From contig CM026562.1 of the NCBI GenBank assembly GCA_015143295.1, positions 7,778,041 through 7,842,040 of the forward strand: DNA of 64,000 nt. Reading direction: 5' to 3'. The notes under the pieces were generated by a model. It saw only the letters and a program-made list of their open reading frames with translations, was not told the DNA's origin and made no database searches. This DNA is from Tetracentron sinense. Its lineage: Eukaryota > Streptophyta > Magnoliopsida > Trochodendrales > Trochodendraceae. How positions within the stretch are numbered: the stretch's first letter is position 1; the number at the start of each line of letters is the position of its first letter. A program made the translations under genes and the position numbers. Shown here piece after piece: positions 21,311 through 32,432 of the stretch.

Positions 21311-21864
21311 ATCTAACTGTGGTTAAGATTCACTCACCCTTAGGGTTAAAACATCTAACTTTGTTCTTTAGAAAAAAATAATAATAATAAAGTTAACGTG
21401 TCTTTTAACTCCTTTAAACCTTGGTTAAGGTTCAATAACCCTTACGATAAAAGAATTTAACATTGGTTTAAAAATTAAAATTTTAAGGTGCATCCTTTAA
21501 ATTCTTTTAACTGTGGTTAAGATCAACTAACCCTTAGGGTTAATGGATCTAACCTAGGTCCTTGGTATTTAAAAACTTTTAACATGTCCCTATCCATAAG
21601 GGTTAGTGAACCCTAACCATGCACAGTTAAAGGGAGTCCAAAGTTAATTTTTTTTCTAAAATCCAAGGTTAGATGCTTTAACCCTTTAGTTGATCTTAAC
21701 CACAGTTGAAAGGAGTTAAAAGAGGACACCTTAAATTTTTTATAATTTTTTTTAAAAAAAAGCAAAGTTAGAATTTTTAACCCTAATGGTGAGTGAATTA
21801 ACCCTAGTTAAAGGGAGTTAAAAAGGGACATGTGTAACACTTTTTTGAGAACGGGCTCCAAAAA
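21311..21864. repeat. Serial partial copies of the hairpin MITE family
   Basis: ggttaagattcactcaccc and its inverse, together with aacccttagggtt and ttaaaagggacatgtg words, recur about every 100 bp in both orientations. This looks like several nested or tandem MITE fragments. No coding sequence is seen. Confidence 0.7.
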
Positions 21865-22040
21865 AATTTTAAATGCAGAAAACCCCAAGGCAAAAACTAA
21901 AATATCGTTTTTACCCTTTCTTTGATTTGGATACCAAGACAATGCAGTGAATGAGGCAAAACCAAATGTTGTTTGAGATGAACACTGTTATTGGGTATGT
22001 GACCCCTAATACCAACTTTGGTAGGCATTGGATTATCTTA
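21865..22040 (-). repeat. Right arm of the long inverted repeat pair
   Basis: Reverse complement of 17815-17990, with shared words listed there. The inter-arm distance is about 3.9 kb including the 2.9-kb CACTA element. Confidence 0.75.
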
Positions 22041-22170
22041 GGGATGGGTGAATCTTAACCACAATTAAGAGGTGTCAAAAGGGGCATGTGGCAGCGTCAG
22101 TGGCGTAATTGGACTCCACCAAGTCCAGTTACAACTGGAGACAATCACGAGTCCTTGACTTATATAATAT
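22041..22170. repeat. Hairpin MITE family, one wing
   Basis: gggtgaatcttaaccacaat, then gtcaaaaggggcatgtggc, ending ccagttacaactggagacaa and tcacgagtcc. The end wording is the inverse of the terminal repeat at 44931-44956. Confidence 0.7.
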
Positions 22171-22280
22171 TCTTACATGCCTTATTAGCTATCCTGCCTA
22201 TCAGCTAATTAAACCATCAATACGCGTCCTGTGACTGGTCAAGGCCGGCTCATGTATGCATTTGAAATTGTAGGAAGGTC

Positions 22281-22285
22281 ACTTT
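22281..22285. repeat. Target-site duplication of the copia element, left
   Basis: acttt, identical to 25140-25144. Confidence 0.85.
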
Positions 22286-22847
22286 TGTTATGGGAAAAAA
22301 CAACCAATAGAAATAACCAGACGGAAAAGAATAAATCAAAACACACACACAAAGGAACACAAGAGATATACGTGATTTGGTAACAACCTGCCTACATCCA
22401 CGGGTCAAGATCCAATCACTTCTTTATTCACAGAAACCTTGAGGAACCAGTACAAAAGCACTCAATTCATCTTCACTATGAAAACCCAAAGAAGAATCTC
22501 TATCCATCCTCCCTAAACTTTTCCCAAACCCTAGTATGCTTTAACCCTTTCTATTATCTCTCACTCTCAATGCAAAAGCATTTCCTTGATCCTTTTAAGA
22601 TGATTAGATTCAAACGCTAGACCCATAATCCCCTATTTATAGGCCTAAACAACAGACCTAGAGTAATAGAAAGTCCCTCAATCGGAATAGGGGTTTCTCA
22701 TGCCAAAACATATAAAGGCTAAAATAAAATTTTCCTGAAAAATTCCATGCAAAACAACGCCCCCGGGCGATCGATCCCCACTAAGGGCAATCGATCGCCC
22801 CTAGTGGGAATTGATCGCCCTCCCTTAATTTTTGCCAAATTTTAACA
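22286..22847 (-). repeat. 3' LTR of the non-autonomous copia element
   Basis: Starts TGTTATGGGAAAAAAC and ends ccaaattttaaca. A palindrome cluster of the gggcgatcgatcgccc type lies at 22764-22820, three units in 57 bp. Confidence 0.9.
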
Positions 22848-23504
22848 ATCTCCACCTTTTGCGAAAATTTTGCGACACCTCCGCAACCAAGAGAACCAAT
22901 TTGTTAATCGTCAAGCAAACCTTTAAGATAGAACACCGCATCGCCCACATCCAGAGAGCATCTCCACCTCAAACTAAAATCTCTCTCAAAATTTTGAAAC
23001 ACCGTTTGCAATTACCGCAAACCCGTTTGCAAATACCGCAAACACCTACTTTGACCTTGTCCGCCTCTGCACCATCTGTGAAAGAAACCCACTAGCTACA
23101 CACACCCTCGAATCCAACCTCGGAAAGTACTCAACCGAATTCGATAAAACATGGTCAAAACCCATGTGTAGCCTGAAAACTCATTCTCCAATCTAGAAGA
23201 ATCCTGGACGAGGACATAGACCCGTCCTCTCTGTCAAAGGCACATCATCACCATCTCCACCCTTACGAAAACTTACCGGAATACCCATCTCTGCACCAAC
23301 TGTGAAAGAGGCTTTAGGTGAGCTTTCTACACTCTGCACAACATCAGGTTTTCATTTTCCTGCAGACCTTGTAGTCGCTCCACCTACTACCGTATTCCCC
23401 TCCAGAAAATATAATACACCACACTTCTTCTCCTTCATCAAAACTAAGCAACCCTGCTTTCCCCGCTTTATTTTGATAACTCCACCTACAAAGCCATCGG
23501 AGTC
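22848..23504 (-). pseudogene. Copia internal region downstream of the protease start, non-coding debris
   Basis: Begins with the polypurine tract beside the LTR. About 650 bp without recognisable integrase or reverse transcriptase motifs; short open frames here are low-complexity. It represents the scar of the pol deletion plus 3' untranslated sequence. Confidence 0.55.
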
Positions 23505-23726
23505 TTATTGTCCGAGTGATATTAAATTCCTTCGCAACTTAGGGACACAAGCTACCCCTCCCAAAGTCCGAATAACTTCATCAAACGTTTTTATCTTCAC
23601 ATTACCAAACCCCGTGATTTCACATTTAGATTCATCACCCAAGAACACTTTTCCTGTCCCCTTTTGGAATGTATCAAAAAATTTCATATTTGAGCAAATA
23701 TGACATGAAACCCCCGAATCTAAAAT
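23505..23726 (-). pseudogene. Copia protease N-terminal part, truncated
   Basis: Follows gag after a stop. The peptide ILDSGVSCHIC has the DSG active-site triad of copia proteases, then a FDTFQKG segment, a GFGNVKIKT strand and VPKLRRNLISLGQ, which marks the protease to pre-integrase boundary. The sequence ends there, so cleavage and integration functions downstream are missing. Confidence 0.85.
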
Positions 23727-24582
23727 TCACTCACTAGAAGAATTGTCCATACCTTTGGAGACTATGAAAACATCTCCAATGTATTTCTCATTGTCTGTTC
23801 CTATTGCCGCCCGAGAATCTTCTCCGGAAGAATTCCTCTTCCCATCAGCACGCCTCAGACACTCCCTTTTGAAGTGATCTAATCTTTTGCAATGATAGCA
23901 CTGGATCCCACCTTTTCCCTTGGATTTGGATCTGCCCCTGCCTTTTCCAGATCCTCTCTCTAAGTCCCTTCCTCCTCCCCGAGCAACCATGGCATGATTA
24001 TTCAAATCATGCGATGGCTTCTGCCTAATCTCGTAAGAGAGTAGCGCCGCCGTGACCTCCTCCATTAGTAATGTCTCCTTACCATACATAAGAGTTGTCT
24101 CAAGTGATCATATGAGTCTGGAAGAGATGTAAGAAGTCTCACGGCCTGGTCTTCTTCATCCACCTTGACATCAACTTTCAACAGTTGATTCAAGATCTGG
24201 TTGAATACATTAATGTACTCCATGAGATTTGCATCATCCACCATCTTTAAAGTATTGAACTCCTTTTTCAAGTATAACCTGTTGGTAAGGTTATTTCCTA
24301 TATAGAGCGTTTCCAACTTCTTCCAAAGATCCGGTGCCAATTCTTCATTCATAATGCTATGCATCACGTTATCTGCAAGACAGAGGCGTATTGTGCTGAC
24401 TGCCCTCGCCTCAATATCCTCCCAATCTGCATCGGGCATCTTTTCTGGTTTATCGGACTTCCCCTTCAACGCCTTTGTGAGACCCTGTTGAACTAGGATA
24501 TCATTTACCCTCCTTTACCATAGATTGAAACTCCCTTTTCCATCAAAATTCTCTAGGAAAAATTACCCAGAATTTTTCATAC
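23727..24582 (-). pseudogene. Copia gag (UBN2-type) with CCHC zinc knuckle
   Basis: Would form the virus-like particle shell and bind the element RNA. The upstream frame (24582-24065) has DWEDIEARAVSTIRLCLADN, LWKKLETLY, RLYLKKEFNTLKM, NVFNQILNQLL and LLTSLPDSYDHLR, the usual order in copia Gag. A frame change near 24080 leads to the downstream frame with YGKETLLMEEV, an Arg/Gly/Lys-rich stretch, and the knuckle CYHCKRLDHFKREC. A stop precedes the protease. The ATG near 24582 begins an MKNSG peptide interrupted by stops, so the N-terminus is also damaged. Confidence 0.88.
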
Positions 24583-24606
24583 CAACTAAAAAATAATTTA
24601 ACCCAA

Positions 24607-24623
24607 AGCTCTGATACCAATTG
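24607..24623 (-). promoter_or_regulatory. Primer-binding site (tRNA-Met type)
   Basis: The minus strand reads ttggtatcagagctt directly after the 5' LTR end. Complementary to the 3' end of initiator tRNA-Met, the usual primer for copia first-strand synthesis. Confidence 0.85.
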
Positions 24624-24625
24624 AT

Positions 24626-25139
24626 TGTGTGAAAAAACAACCAATAGAAATAACCAGATGGAAAAGAATAAACCAAAACACACACACAAAGGAACACAAG
24701 AGATATACATAGTTCGGCAACAACCTGCCTACGACCACGGGTCAAGATCCGATCACTTCTTTATTCACAGAAACCTTGAGAAACCAGTACAAAAGCACTC
24801 AACTCACATTCTCTATGAAAAACCAAAGAAGAATCCTTATCTATCCTCCCTAAACCTTTCCTAAGCAATCTCCTACTCTCAATGCAAAAGCATTCCCTTG
24901 ATCATCTCAAGATGATTAGATACAAACCCAAGACCCATAATCCCCTATTTATAGGCCTGAACAAGAGACTTAGACTAATAGAAAGTCCCCAAATCGGAAT
25001 AGGGGTTTCCCAAAACATATAAAGGCTAAAATAACAATTTCCCGAAAAATTCCACGCAAAACGGCGCCTCGGGCGATCGATCTCGATCGCCCCTAGTGGG
25101 GATCGATCGCCCTCCCTTAATTTTTACCAAATTTCAACA
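24626..25139 (-). repeat. 5' LTR of the non-autonomous copia element
   Basis: Same word order as 22286-22847, with deletions. Palindromic gggcgatcgat and gatcgatcgccc units lie at 25070-25113. Target duplication acttt follows at 25140-25144. Confidence 0.9.
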
Positions 25140-25234
25140 ACTTTTTGGTTCTTTTGTTCAGAAAGGATTCTTGTGGAGTATCTTAGAACCAACCACGTAC
25201 AAAATAAGGGAACTTTTGCCCCCCATAAGTTTTT

Positions 25235-25415
25235 GTTTTAGGAACAAAATCCTCTACGGTTATAACCAGACAGGACTCAGTGGGTGAACCCTAGGTGTGG
25301 GTGAATTTTAACCACAATTAAGGGGTATCAAAAGGGACACTTGGCAACCTCAACGGCATACCGGGCTCCCTCAGATCCGGTTATGGTTGTAGAGGATTTG
25401 GTTTCTTTGTTTATT
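25235..25415. repeat. Hairpin MITE family, short copy with terminal inverted repeats
   Basis: The left end aaaatcctctacggttataa and the inverse of the right end aaatcctctacaaccataac match. The centre has gggtgaattttaaccacaat and aaaagggacacttgg. It lies 0.5 kb upstream of the WAK start. Confidence 0.8.
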
Positions 25416-25924
25416 TTTATTATAATATAGAGTTAAGTACCCTCTTTTTTTTTGCCTTGAACTAAAAATATCATTGGTTAGGGCATGATTTGAAAATTTT
25501 TCCCGACGAGGGTATATATTCCAATTTTACCCTAATAGTGTTTGGTATAAGTTCCATTCCATCCCCCTCAAATGATGTAAATGCACTGATAAGTCTGATA
25601 TACACCAGGTCAAGTCGCCCTATCATCCACCAAAATGTCTCCGTAATGAAAGAAAAGAGAGTGCCGTAAGCCAATGGGCTACTCATTTTTTTGGTTAAAG
25701 GAACAGAACACCTAATTTCTCATGAAGGAACAGAACACCAGGTCAAGTCGCCCCAGAGCCCTTTCCGGCAGAGACAATCCGAGGCCTATTGGGAAATTGA
25801 TGACTAAGTCAAAAAAGGTAGCGATGGACTTTTCTTCGAAGATTAAATAAGGGAAGAGATTTCAGTTGGTGTATCCCAGGCCCTAATCACATCTCTACTA
25901 CTAGCAGTAGCACATGAACAAAAG
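25416..25924. other. Upstream region of the WAK gene
   Basis: No convincing TATA box within 100 bp of the start codon is recognised. At 25602-25753 a perfect 19-bp direct repeat (acaccaggtcaagtcgccc) flanks a 114-bp insertion that shares wording with 2945-3015. AT-rich stretches such as ttattataatatag near 25424 lie about 500 bp from the ATG. Confidence 0.55.
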
Positions 25925-28900
25925 ATGAAACAAATTACAAGTGCAGCCATGCTGCTTCTGCTTCTGGTTCTTCTGTACTTTATTCATCTCATCCTAGTAC
26001 CCATAACGGCAACGAATCTGACATCACAAACGTTGCCCGGCTGCCGAACCAATTGTGGTAGCGTGAGCATACCGTATCCGTTCGGCATCGGAGAAGGCTG
26101 CTATCTGGATGTTGGGTTCAACATAACTTGCAATGAACATAATCTTAGCAACCCCTTACCATTCCTTGGAACTGGTAACATTGAGGTTCTAAACATACAT
26201 CATGATGCTCAAGTGCTTATCAGTGGCTGGTATGCCGTGGACTGCTACAATTCAGGCGGTAAGAGACTTGAAAATGTAAAGGCCTGGACGGATTTGAGTG
26301 AATCTCCATTCTGGTTCTCGGCCACCCACAATATATTCACGGCCATCGGATGCGACACTATCGCTTTCTTCAGTGAGTCTGAGGAGCAAGATTTCGTAAG
26401 CGGGTGTGTATCCTTTTGCAACGATAAAGAAAGTGTAATCGAGGGGTCCTGCTCCGGTATCGGTTGTTGCCAGATCACCATTCCCCCGCAACTTAAGAGG
26501 TTTAACGTTACCCTTGAGAGCAATGACAACCACAATAAGTCCTGGAACTACAATCCTTGCAGCTATGGCTTCCTGGCCGAAAAAGAATGGTTCAACTTCA
26601 CATTATCGGATCTCGCCGCTGATGGTTACGTGGATAGAGAAAATATTCCTGTGGTGCTAGACTGGGCGATCGGAAACAAAACATGTGAGGAAGTTCGAAG
26701 AGAAGACTCGGCTTCTCTTGCTTGTGCCCCAAATAGCAACTGCACCACCAATGGCCCTGGATATCGGTGTTACTGCAACAAAGGTTACCAAGGGAACCCA
26801 TATCTTTCCCAAGGATGCCAAGGTAACTCCATATTTTATATTTCCAATTCGTAGCTTAAAAAGTGATCCTTAGGTTCTCCATAGCTCTATTCTCCCCTTT
26901 TGGGGAGGGGGGGGGGGGGCAAGAAGAAAAGAATTTTGTGTAGTACTGCAATACCTTGTCTTCTTGCCCTTCAGAGGAGTGAGGAGGAATGTCAGCCCTA
27001 CTCTCACCCTCACCAACCTCATGTCCAATTTGTAATAATTAAAGCACTCTCTCATGTTATATGGACAGGTGGTTGGTAGAGGGTAAGAGTATGAGTTGAT
27101 TCAAGACTAGGGCTAACACAATAGCACTATTCAAGGAAGGTCAGGGAGTGAGATCTCCAAAAAAAAAAAAAAAAATTAAGGGAATTACTAGTTAGACAGC
27201 AAAGTGCCGAGACCACACTGAGACCGTGCATGTGATAAGTGGATCTCAAAAAAGATAATATCATATTTATGAAAATTTTAAGATCCGCTAATCACATGCG
27301 CGCGGACTCGATATGGTCGCGGCCCTCTGCGGTCTTAGTAGCAAAGTCCAAAAATTAATGCGGGGAGTAGAGTTGGCAAAATCCCCCAGTCCATTTTGTC
27401 CACTGAGCTCGAGATTTGGATCACATGCAGTCAATTGCACATGAACTCTCCCCGAAATCAATCTCACTCACATATCAACCCGCGTCCTCTTTTAACTCCT
27501 ATTATTAGCCGGTTAAAATTCACTAATTGGTGAGATTCAACAATATAATCTTGGTTTTTTGGAAAAAAAATTATTAAAGCATAAATGTTAAAAAAAAGTG
27601 GGAAATGCTTTTGAGACCGCATAAGGGGAAGAGATATCAAATGGGGAGAAGTCAAAATCATGGGGAGAAAATGGAATGACTTCTCCCCATATTTTTGCCA
27701 ACTGTCGCATAATGTATGGAATCCCGAGACCAGTTTTTGGCTTCCCCAGAGACAATGCGAGGCCTTGGCCTATATTGGGAGTGATTGAACTCGGAGTGAG
27801 TTGAATCACAATTGACTGTGATCCAAGCTCACGGTGACAGTATTGCATTTATTTAAATTGTTGAAACCTAAGGTTTAGTAAATGTTGACCACAGTTAATA
27901 GAGACTGGCCAGTGGGTGCGACTGAACTCTCCTCGAGTTCAATCGCGATTGGCTTTGATCCCATCTCAGCCCGGCTTGTGTATTGATGCATATTGCTTAA
28001 CATGGGTATGAAACACCAACAAACGCACATCCCATGAATTGCAATTGTTAATCGAGTATGTTTTAATTTTGTCGGTGAAGACATCAACGAGTGTGAAGAC
28101 AATCCCTGCGAAGGGCTTTGCCACAATACAATTGGAAACTATAGCTGCTCTTGTAAAGATGGCTACCATGGCGATGGCAGAAAGAATGGGAGCGGTTGTA
28201 CCCCAGATACTTTTCCAGTGATCATCGTTGTCTCAGGTACTTACTCTCTTAATCACACCCAAGTAAAACTAGGCATATACGTACCTTTATGAGTTGTTTT
28301 GAAAATCATCAATGTGAAGGCATTTGGTTGAAGAGAATGATCAAACATTTAAAACTGGCTCTCAATGCAGGAATTGGTGTAGGCTTTTTGTTTGTATTTG
28401 CTTCCAGTTCGTGGTTATATTGGGCACTCAAGAGAAGAAGGCTTATCAAACTTAAAGAGAAATTCTTCCAGCAAAATGGAGGTATGGTATTACAGCAGCA
28501 AATTGCTAGGCATAGAGGTGTATCGGAGATGGCAAAGATCTTCACTGTACAAGACATGAAAAAGGCAACCAACAACTACCATGAGAGTCGAGTTCTTGGC
28601 CAGGGAGGCTACGGTACGGTTTACAAAGGAATTCTACCAGATAACAGAGTAGTCGCCATTAAAAAGTCCAAAATTATGAACCAAAGCCAAATTATACAGT
28701 TCATAAATGAAGTGGACATTCTTTCTCAAATCAACCACAGAAATGTGGTGAAGCTCTTGGGTTGTTGTTTAGAGACAGAGGTTCCCTTGTTGGTTTATGA
28801 ATTCATTTCCAACGGAACCCTCTTCGAGCACATTCACGATGAGAGGCACGCAACATCTCTTTCATTGGAAAACCGTTTAAGGATCGCCGCCGAGACTGCT

Positions 28901-29551
28901 GGATCACTATCCTACTTGCACTCGGCACACTCCATTCCGATTCTTCACAGAGATGTCAAGTCTGCCAATATACTCTTGGATGATAACTACACAGCAAAAG
29001 TGTCTGATTTTGGAGCTTCAAGGTTGGTTCCTCTGGAGGAAACTCAAATGACGACACTGGTTCAAGGTACCTTAGGATACTTGGATCCAGAATGCTTTCA
29101 AACAGGTCAACTGACGGATAAAAGCGATGTTTATAGCTTTGGCGTTGTTCTTGCTGAGCTCCTGACTGGGGAGAAGCCACTATCGCCAGATAGAAGCGAG
29201 GAGCATAGGAGTCTAGCTATGTACTTCATTGCTTCCATGAAAGAAAATCGCCTCTTTCAGATTCTCGAGGATCGAGTTGTGAACGAGGGGCAGAGAGAGC
29301 AACTAGTGGCGGTTGCTGAGCTTACAAGGAGATGCCTGAAGGTGAAGGGGGAGGAAAGGCCGACAATGAAGCAAGTGGCTGCAGAACTGGACGGGCTGAG
29401 AAAGTTCCAAGAGCATCCATGGGTACAAGGGAAGCAGCAGGAGGAAACTGAGAGTTTACTAGGTGAACCATCTAATCGTTTGGTTGGCAATGCTAGTGGC
29501 CAAGATAGTATGGAGAGCCAGTTCATGATGTCATTGGAAATTGCACGATAA
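25925..29551 (+). CDS. Wall-associated receptor kinase (WAK), three exons
   Basis: Plasma-membrane Ser/Thr kinase whose ectodomain is expected to contact cell-wall pectin. Exons are 25925-26822, 28081-28236 and 28371-29551, all joined in phase 1 at AG/GT borders, giving 744 residues, the usual WAK size. Signal peptide about 1-29. Galacturonan-binding GUB_WAK domain from Cys40 ([14 protein letters not shown] 49-56). EGF-like region about 252-299. Calcium-binding EGF 300-339, which opens [10 protein letters not shown] and corresponds to exon 2. Transmembrane helix about 353-371, followed by basic KRRR. Kinase: glycine loop GQGGYG 428-433, Lys449 in VAIKK, HRD 544-546 followed by [11 protein letters not shown] 564-566 and GTLGYLDPE. 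The HRD arginine makes it an RD kinase, and no key residue is missing. The first in-frame ATG is chosen because a hydrophobic leader follows directly. I cannot assign a family member number. Confidence 0.95.
27206..27339. mobile_element. Small MITE in WAK intron 1
   Basis: 134 bp flanked by agcaaagt (27198-27205 and 27340-27347), a perfect 8-bp target duplication. The interior is self-complementary (gcatgtgataagtggatct with agatccgctaatcacatgc). An 8-bp duplication fits hAT-type mobilisation. Confidence 0.8.
27641..27690. repeat. Hairpin of a MITE fragment in WAK intron 1
   Basis: atggggagaagtca and tgacttctccccat form a 14-bp perfect inverted repeat with a 22-nt loop. The surroundings (gagatatcaaatggggagaa) are the inverse of the core of the MITE at 40284-40506, so it is probably an older copy of the same family. 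Confidence 0.75.
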
Positions 29552-30459
29552 TCCTCTTCTTGATCAGCTTCTAATTTGCACTTTTCTTTTTTTTGGCTCA
29601 TATCAAGGAAGATTAGTCTCCCATTTCAATTATGGGTTTGAAATAGTAAGGCCCTCGTGTACTAGACCGTGGATCTATTTACAGTATTTGTAACACTTGG
29701 GGTCTGTTTATCTATCTAATAAGAGCTATTTTAAATAAACCTAAAATTAGACATCAATTTGTAAACCTCTAATCATATAATAAGTTTGTTTGGTAATGTT
29801 ATTGTTTTGCAAGAAAAAAAAAACTCTCATTTATTAAAAGTTTGTTTGGTAAACCTATACAAACCATAGCTTATTAGAAGGGCATTTATTATCAATTCTA
29901 AAAATATTATTCTCTTTAAAAAAAACTGATATAGAATGTGAGAAACCCAATTACAAACAATTCAACATTCGTATTGCAAAAGGACCCTGGGGGGATTTCT
30001 CTCACAACTGCTAGCTCCACGTGTTTCTGAATAATTAGTAGAAGAATGAAAAGTTTGTTGTGGAGTGATTGTCCAACCTATTAAAGACACTCCGAAGTTT
30101 AATTAAGTCAGAATTGGGTTAAATGGATGCAAAAGTTCAATAAGTTCAGAGGTTTCATAGTTTAGGAAAAGGATCGTTTTGTCTTCTTGGACTCACAAAT
30201 TCATATATTTATAAGCAAACAAATGTCCAAATGTCAACACATGTAAGAGACAGTTTGTGCATTTTATTCTCTTTGCTGACAACTCTTATTATGATGTGAT
30301 AATGCTTCTATCTTGAGACTCATGTGATCTCTATATAATCCTTAATGAAGAGCCATTATAATCATCTAAATCTATTCAATAATTGATCGGTGCTAATTAT
30401 TACACTTTAATGAACCTCAAACTACACTCGTTAGTTTCTTAAAGTTCTCTTTTGAATCC
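29552..30459. other. 3' flank of the WAK gene
   Basis: AT-rich non-coding sequence. An aataaa-type poly(A) signal candidate lies at 29734. No element termini or conserved protein words are recognised. Confidence 0.6.
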
Positions 30460-31838
30460 TGTTATGGTACTTGGTTGCTTTTATCTATTTCAGGATCATG
30501 CGAGGAAAATAAGGCTAAATTGAAGAATTACAAGATGCGAAGCCTGAGAACAATATCATCCAAGAGAAGACCAGAAAGGAAGAAAGAAAGAAGAAAACTG
30601 AAAATAATTAAGTGACGATCAATCGCAGATCAAAACAATTATGATCGATCGTTCACCACCTTACGATCGATTGTCCATAAAACAGTAACCTACAGAAATT
30701 TATGACAAGTGATGACCGATCATTGCTCATTGGCGATCGATCGTCATGATCGGCCTTTTTTGGCCTTGGAGTTTGCGTGCAAGAATAAGGAAGTTAACCC
30801 TTTTGGGGGTTTCTAAAAGCCGAATTAACAACAAAGAGAATTCTCTATAAAAAAATAAAAAAAATAAAAAAAGGTCACTTGCCCTACAAAAGGTTCTGAA
30901 TTTTGAGATTTTGAAAAAATAAGGCTCTGGAGATATGTGAAGGTTGGGTTCTTCGTGTTCTTCGTTAAAAGCAGTGTTCTTCGCCCTCGCCATGAACTGA
31001 TCTCTTTTTCTAGGGTTTAGATGAAACCCTAGCCAAGTAATTTTATCTCATGTATTTTATTTAGGTTTTCTCACTTTTATAAACAATGATTGCATAATGA
31101 GAGAGTTTTTCTTCAACCATATTTAATGGATTCAATATTCAATTTCAATATGATCTTATCCTTGCCTTAGGTTTTACTGCGTTGAGATTGAGATCATTTA
31201 TATCATCTTTCTGTGATTGCTGATATAAATTTATGCAATGGTTTTACTGTCGAATAATTGAATTATAAGATGTTCTATGCCTAGGGAAGACGAGTAATTT
31301 CGCAACCCTAGTTTAATGTGTATCACTCGTGCTAACCGTAAATAGGGCAAACTAGAGTTTGATCCCTTGAATCATTCTTGTTTCGATGAGTTGAGACTTG
31401 TAGTCACTCTCATCCCTATTGTTTACACTTGAGAGGCCTGAATGGATAATACATATAGGTTTAATTAAGAGGTTCTTGTTTCGATGAATTGAGACTTGTT
31501 GTCACTCTCATCCCTATTGTTTACACTTGAGAGGCCCGAATGAATACATGTAGGTTCAATTATGAGGTTAGTGATGGATTTTAACACCCTAGAACTTCTA
31601 TCATTGTTATCACAAAAACTCTTAGTTTAGTTGATTAAAAGAGAAGTCATTAGTTTAAATTATGTTCTTAGTTTAAAAACCATTAAATCAAATCAACTTT
31701 TGTCACTCCTTGACTTAGAAATAATCTTAAGAAAAAGATAACAAAACCAGCGCAATCTTCTATGGTTCAACACCGGCCCATACTAGTTGATATTATATGG
31801 AATTGTAACTATTACAAGGTTTATTTACTTGACAATCA
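30460..31838 (+). repeat. LTR of the Athila-like element
   Basis: Starts TGTTATGGTACTTGG (approximate) and ends gacaatca just before the primer-binding site. A palindrome cluster of gatcgatc type is at 30613-30753. A duplicated block (cttgtttcgatgagttgaga) lies near 31376 and 31466. No coding sequence. Confidence 0.75.
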
Positions 31839-31843
31839 ATTTT

Positions 31844-31861
31844 TGGCGCCGTTCACGGGGA
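31844..31861 (+). promoter_or_regulatory. Primer-binding site, Athila type
   Basis: tggcgccgttcacgggga, close to the tggcgccgttgccgggga form that is characteristic of Athila-type elements. Two bases differ. Confidence 0.85.
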
Positions 31862-32282
31862 TTATTGGAACTGTTTAGTTGCTTAATTTTAGAGATTAAG
31901 TCTGAGTCAATCTTATCCAAATCACAAAAATATTTATGTTTACTGAATTCAAATTCCTTTGATTGACAGGTACCAAATTGCTTGACTTGAAAACCGCTTG
32001 GCAACAACTTCCTCAAATTTTGGAAAGCGGGAGAGAACATTATAAGTATCTACTTCCTTTAAGTTAGAAACTTAGATTCATCTTGCAAATTGGTGTCAGT
32101 CAAATATAGAGTACTTCTCTAGGGTGTATGCATGATAAACAGTCTTGTAATCCAGAATTATTCCCTATCAATTCAGAGTTAGAGCGTACCGCTAGGTTTC
32201 TCAAGACTTCGGCCCGATTCTATTTCAACCTAGAAGCTACTCCTTTTCTACAATGACAGAAGAATAAGAACCAAACAAATCC

Positions 32283-32432
32283 TTGAGTGAATACTTTATT
32301 CCTTCCGCATACTCATCTCCCGCATACATCCGATTGCCGGACACTAACACAGTCTACTATGAAATTAAGTCTAGTACAATCCAAATGTTACCATCTTATC
32401 ACGGAATTAATAACGAAGACCCTTATAAGCAT
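32283..32432 (+). pseudogene. Athila gag, N-terminal piece
   Basis: Peptide with SEYFIPSAYSSPAYIRLPD, then EIKSS, QMLPSYHGINNEDPYKH. This is the usual Athila Gag start up to the point where the alpha-helical capsid domain begins. It breaks after KH, where the foreign block starts; the missing continuation is found at 36847. Confidence 0.8.

Larger units (their letters stand above)
22286..25139 (-). mobile_element. Non-autonomous Ty1/copia element: two LTRs, gag and protease only
   Basis: LTRs at 22286-22847 (562 bp) and 24626-25139 (514 bp) are in the same orientation and differ by indels. Both inner ends have the expected priming sites for minus-strand transcription: a tRNA-Met primer-binding site at 24607-24623 (tggtatcagagct on the minus strand) and a polypurine tract aaaggtggagat next to 22848. 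The internal 1.78 kb encodes gag and the start of the protease. Integrase, reverse transcriptase and RNase H are absent. A perfect 5-bp target duplication shows that it inserted as a unit or was deleted afterwards without losing its ends. Confidence 0.93.
26823..28080 (+). other. Intron 1 of the WAK gene, with small inserted repeats
   Basis: Begins gtaact and ends gtcggtgaag before the calcium-binding EGF exon. It contains a 134-bp MITE (27206-27339), a 14-bp perfect inverted repeat (27641-27690), and cgattggctttgatcc-type repeat sequence also found near 47440. Length is 1.26 kb. Confidence 0.85.

Noticed and set aside
30727-32040. Open frames in the Athila LTR and leader
   Set aside because: No motif; the region is defined by LTR and primer-binding site evidence.
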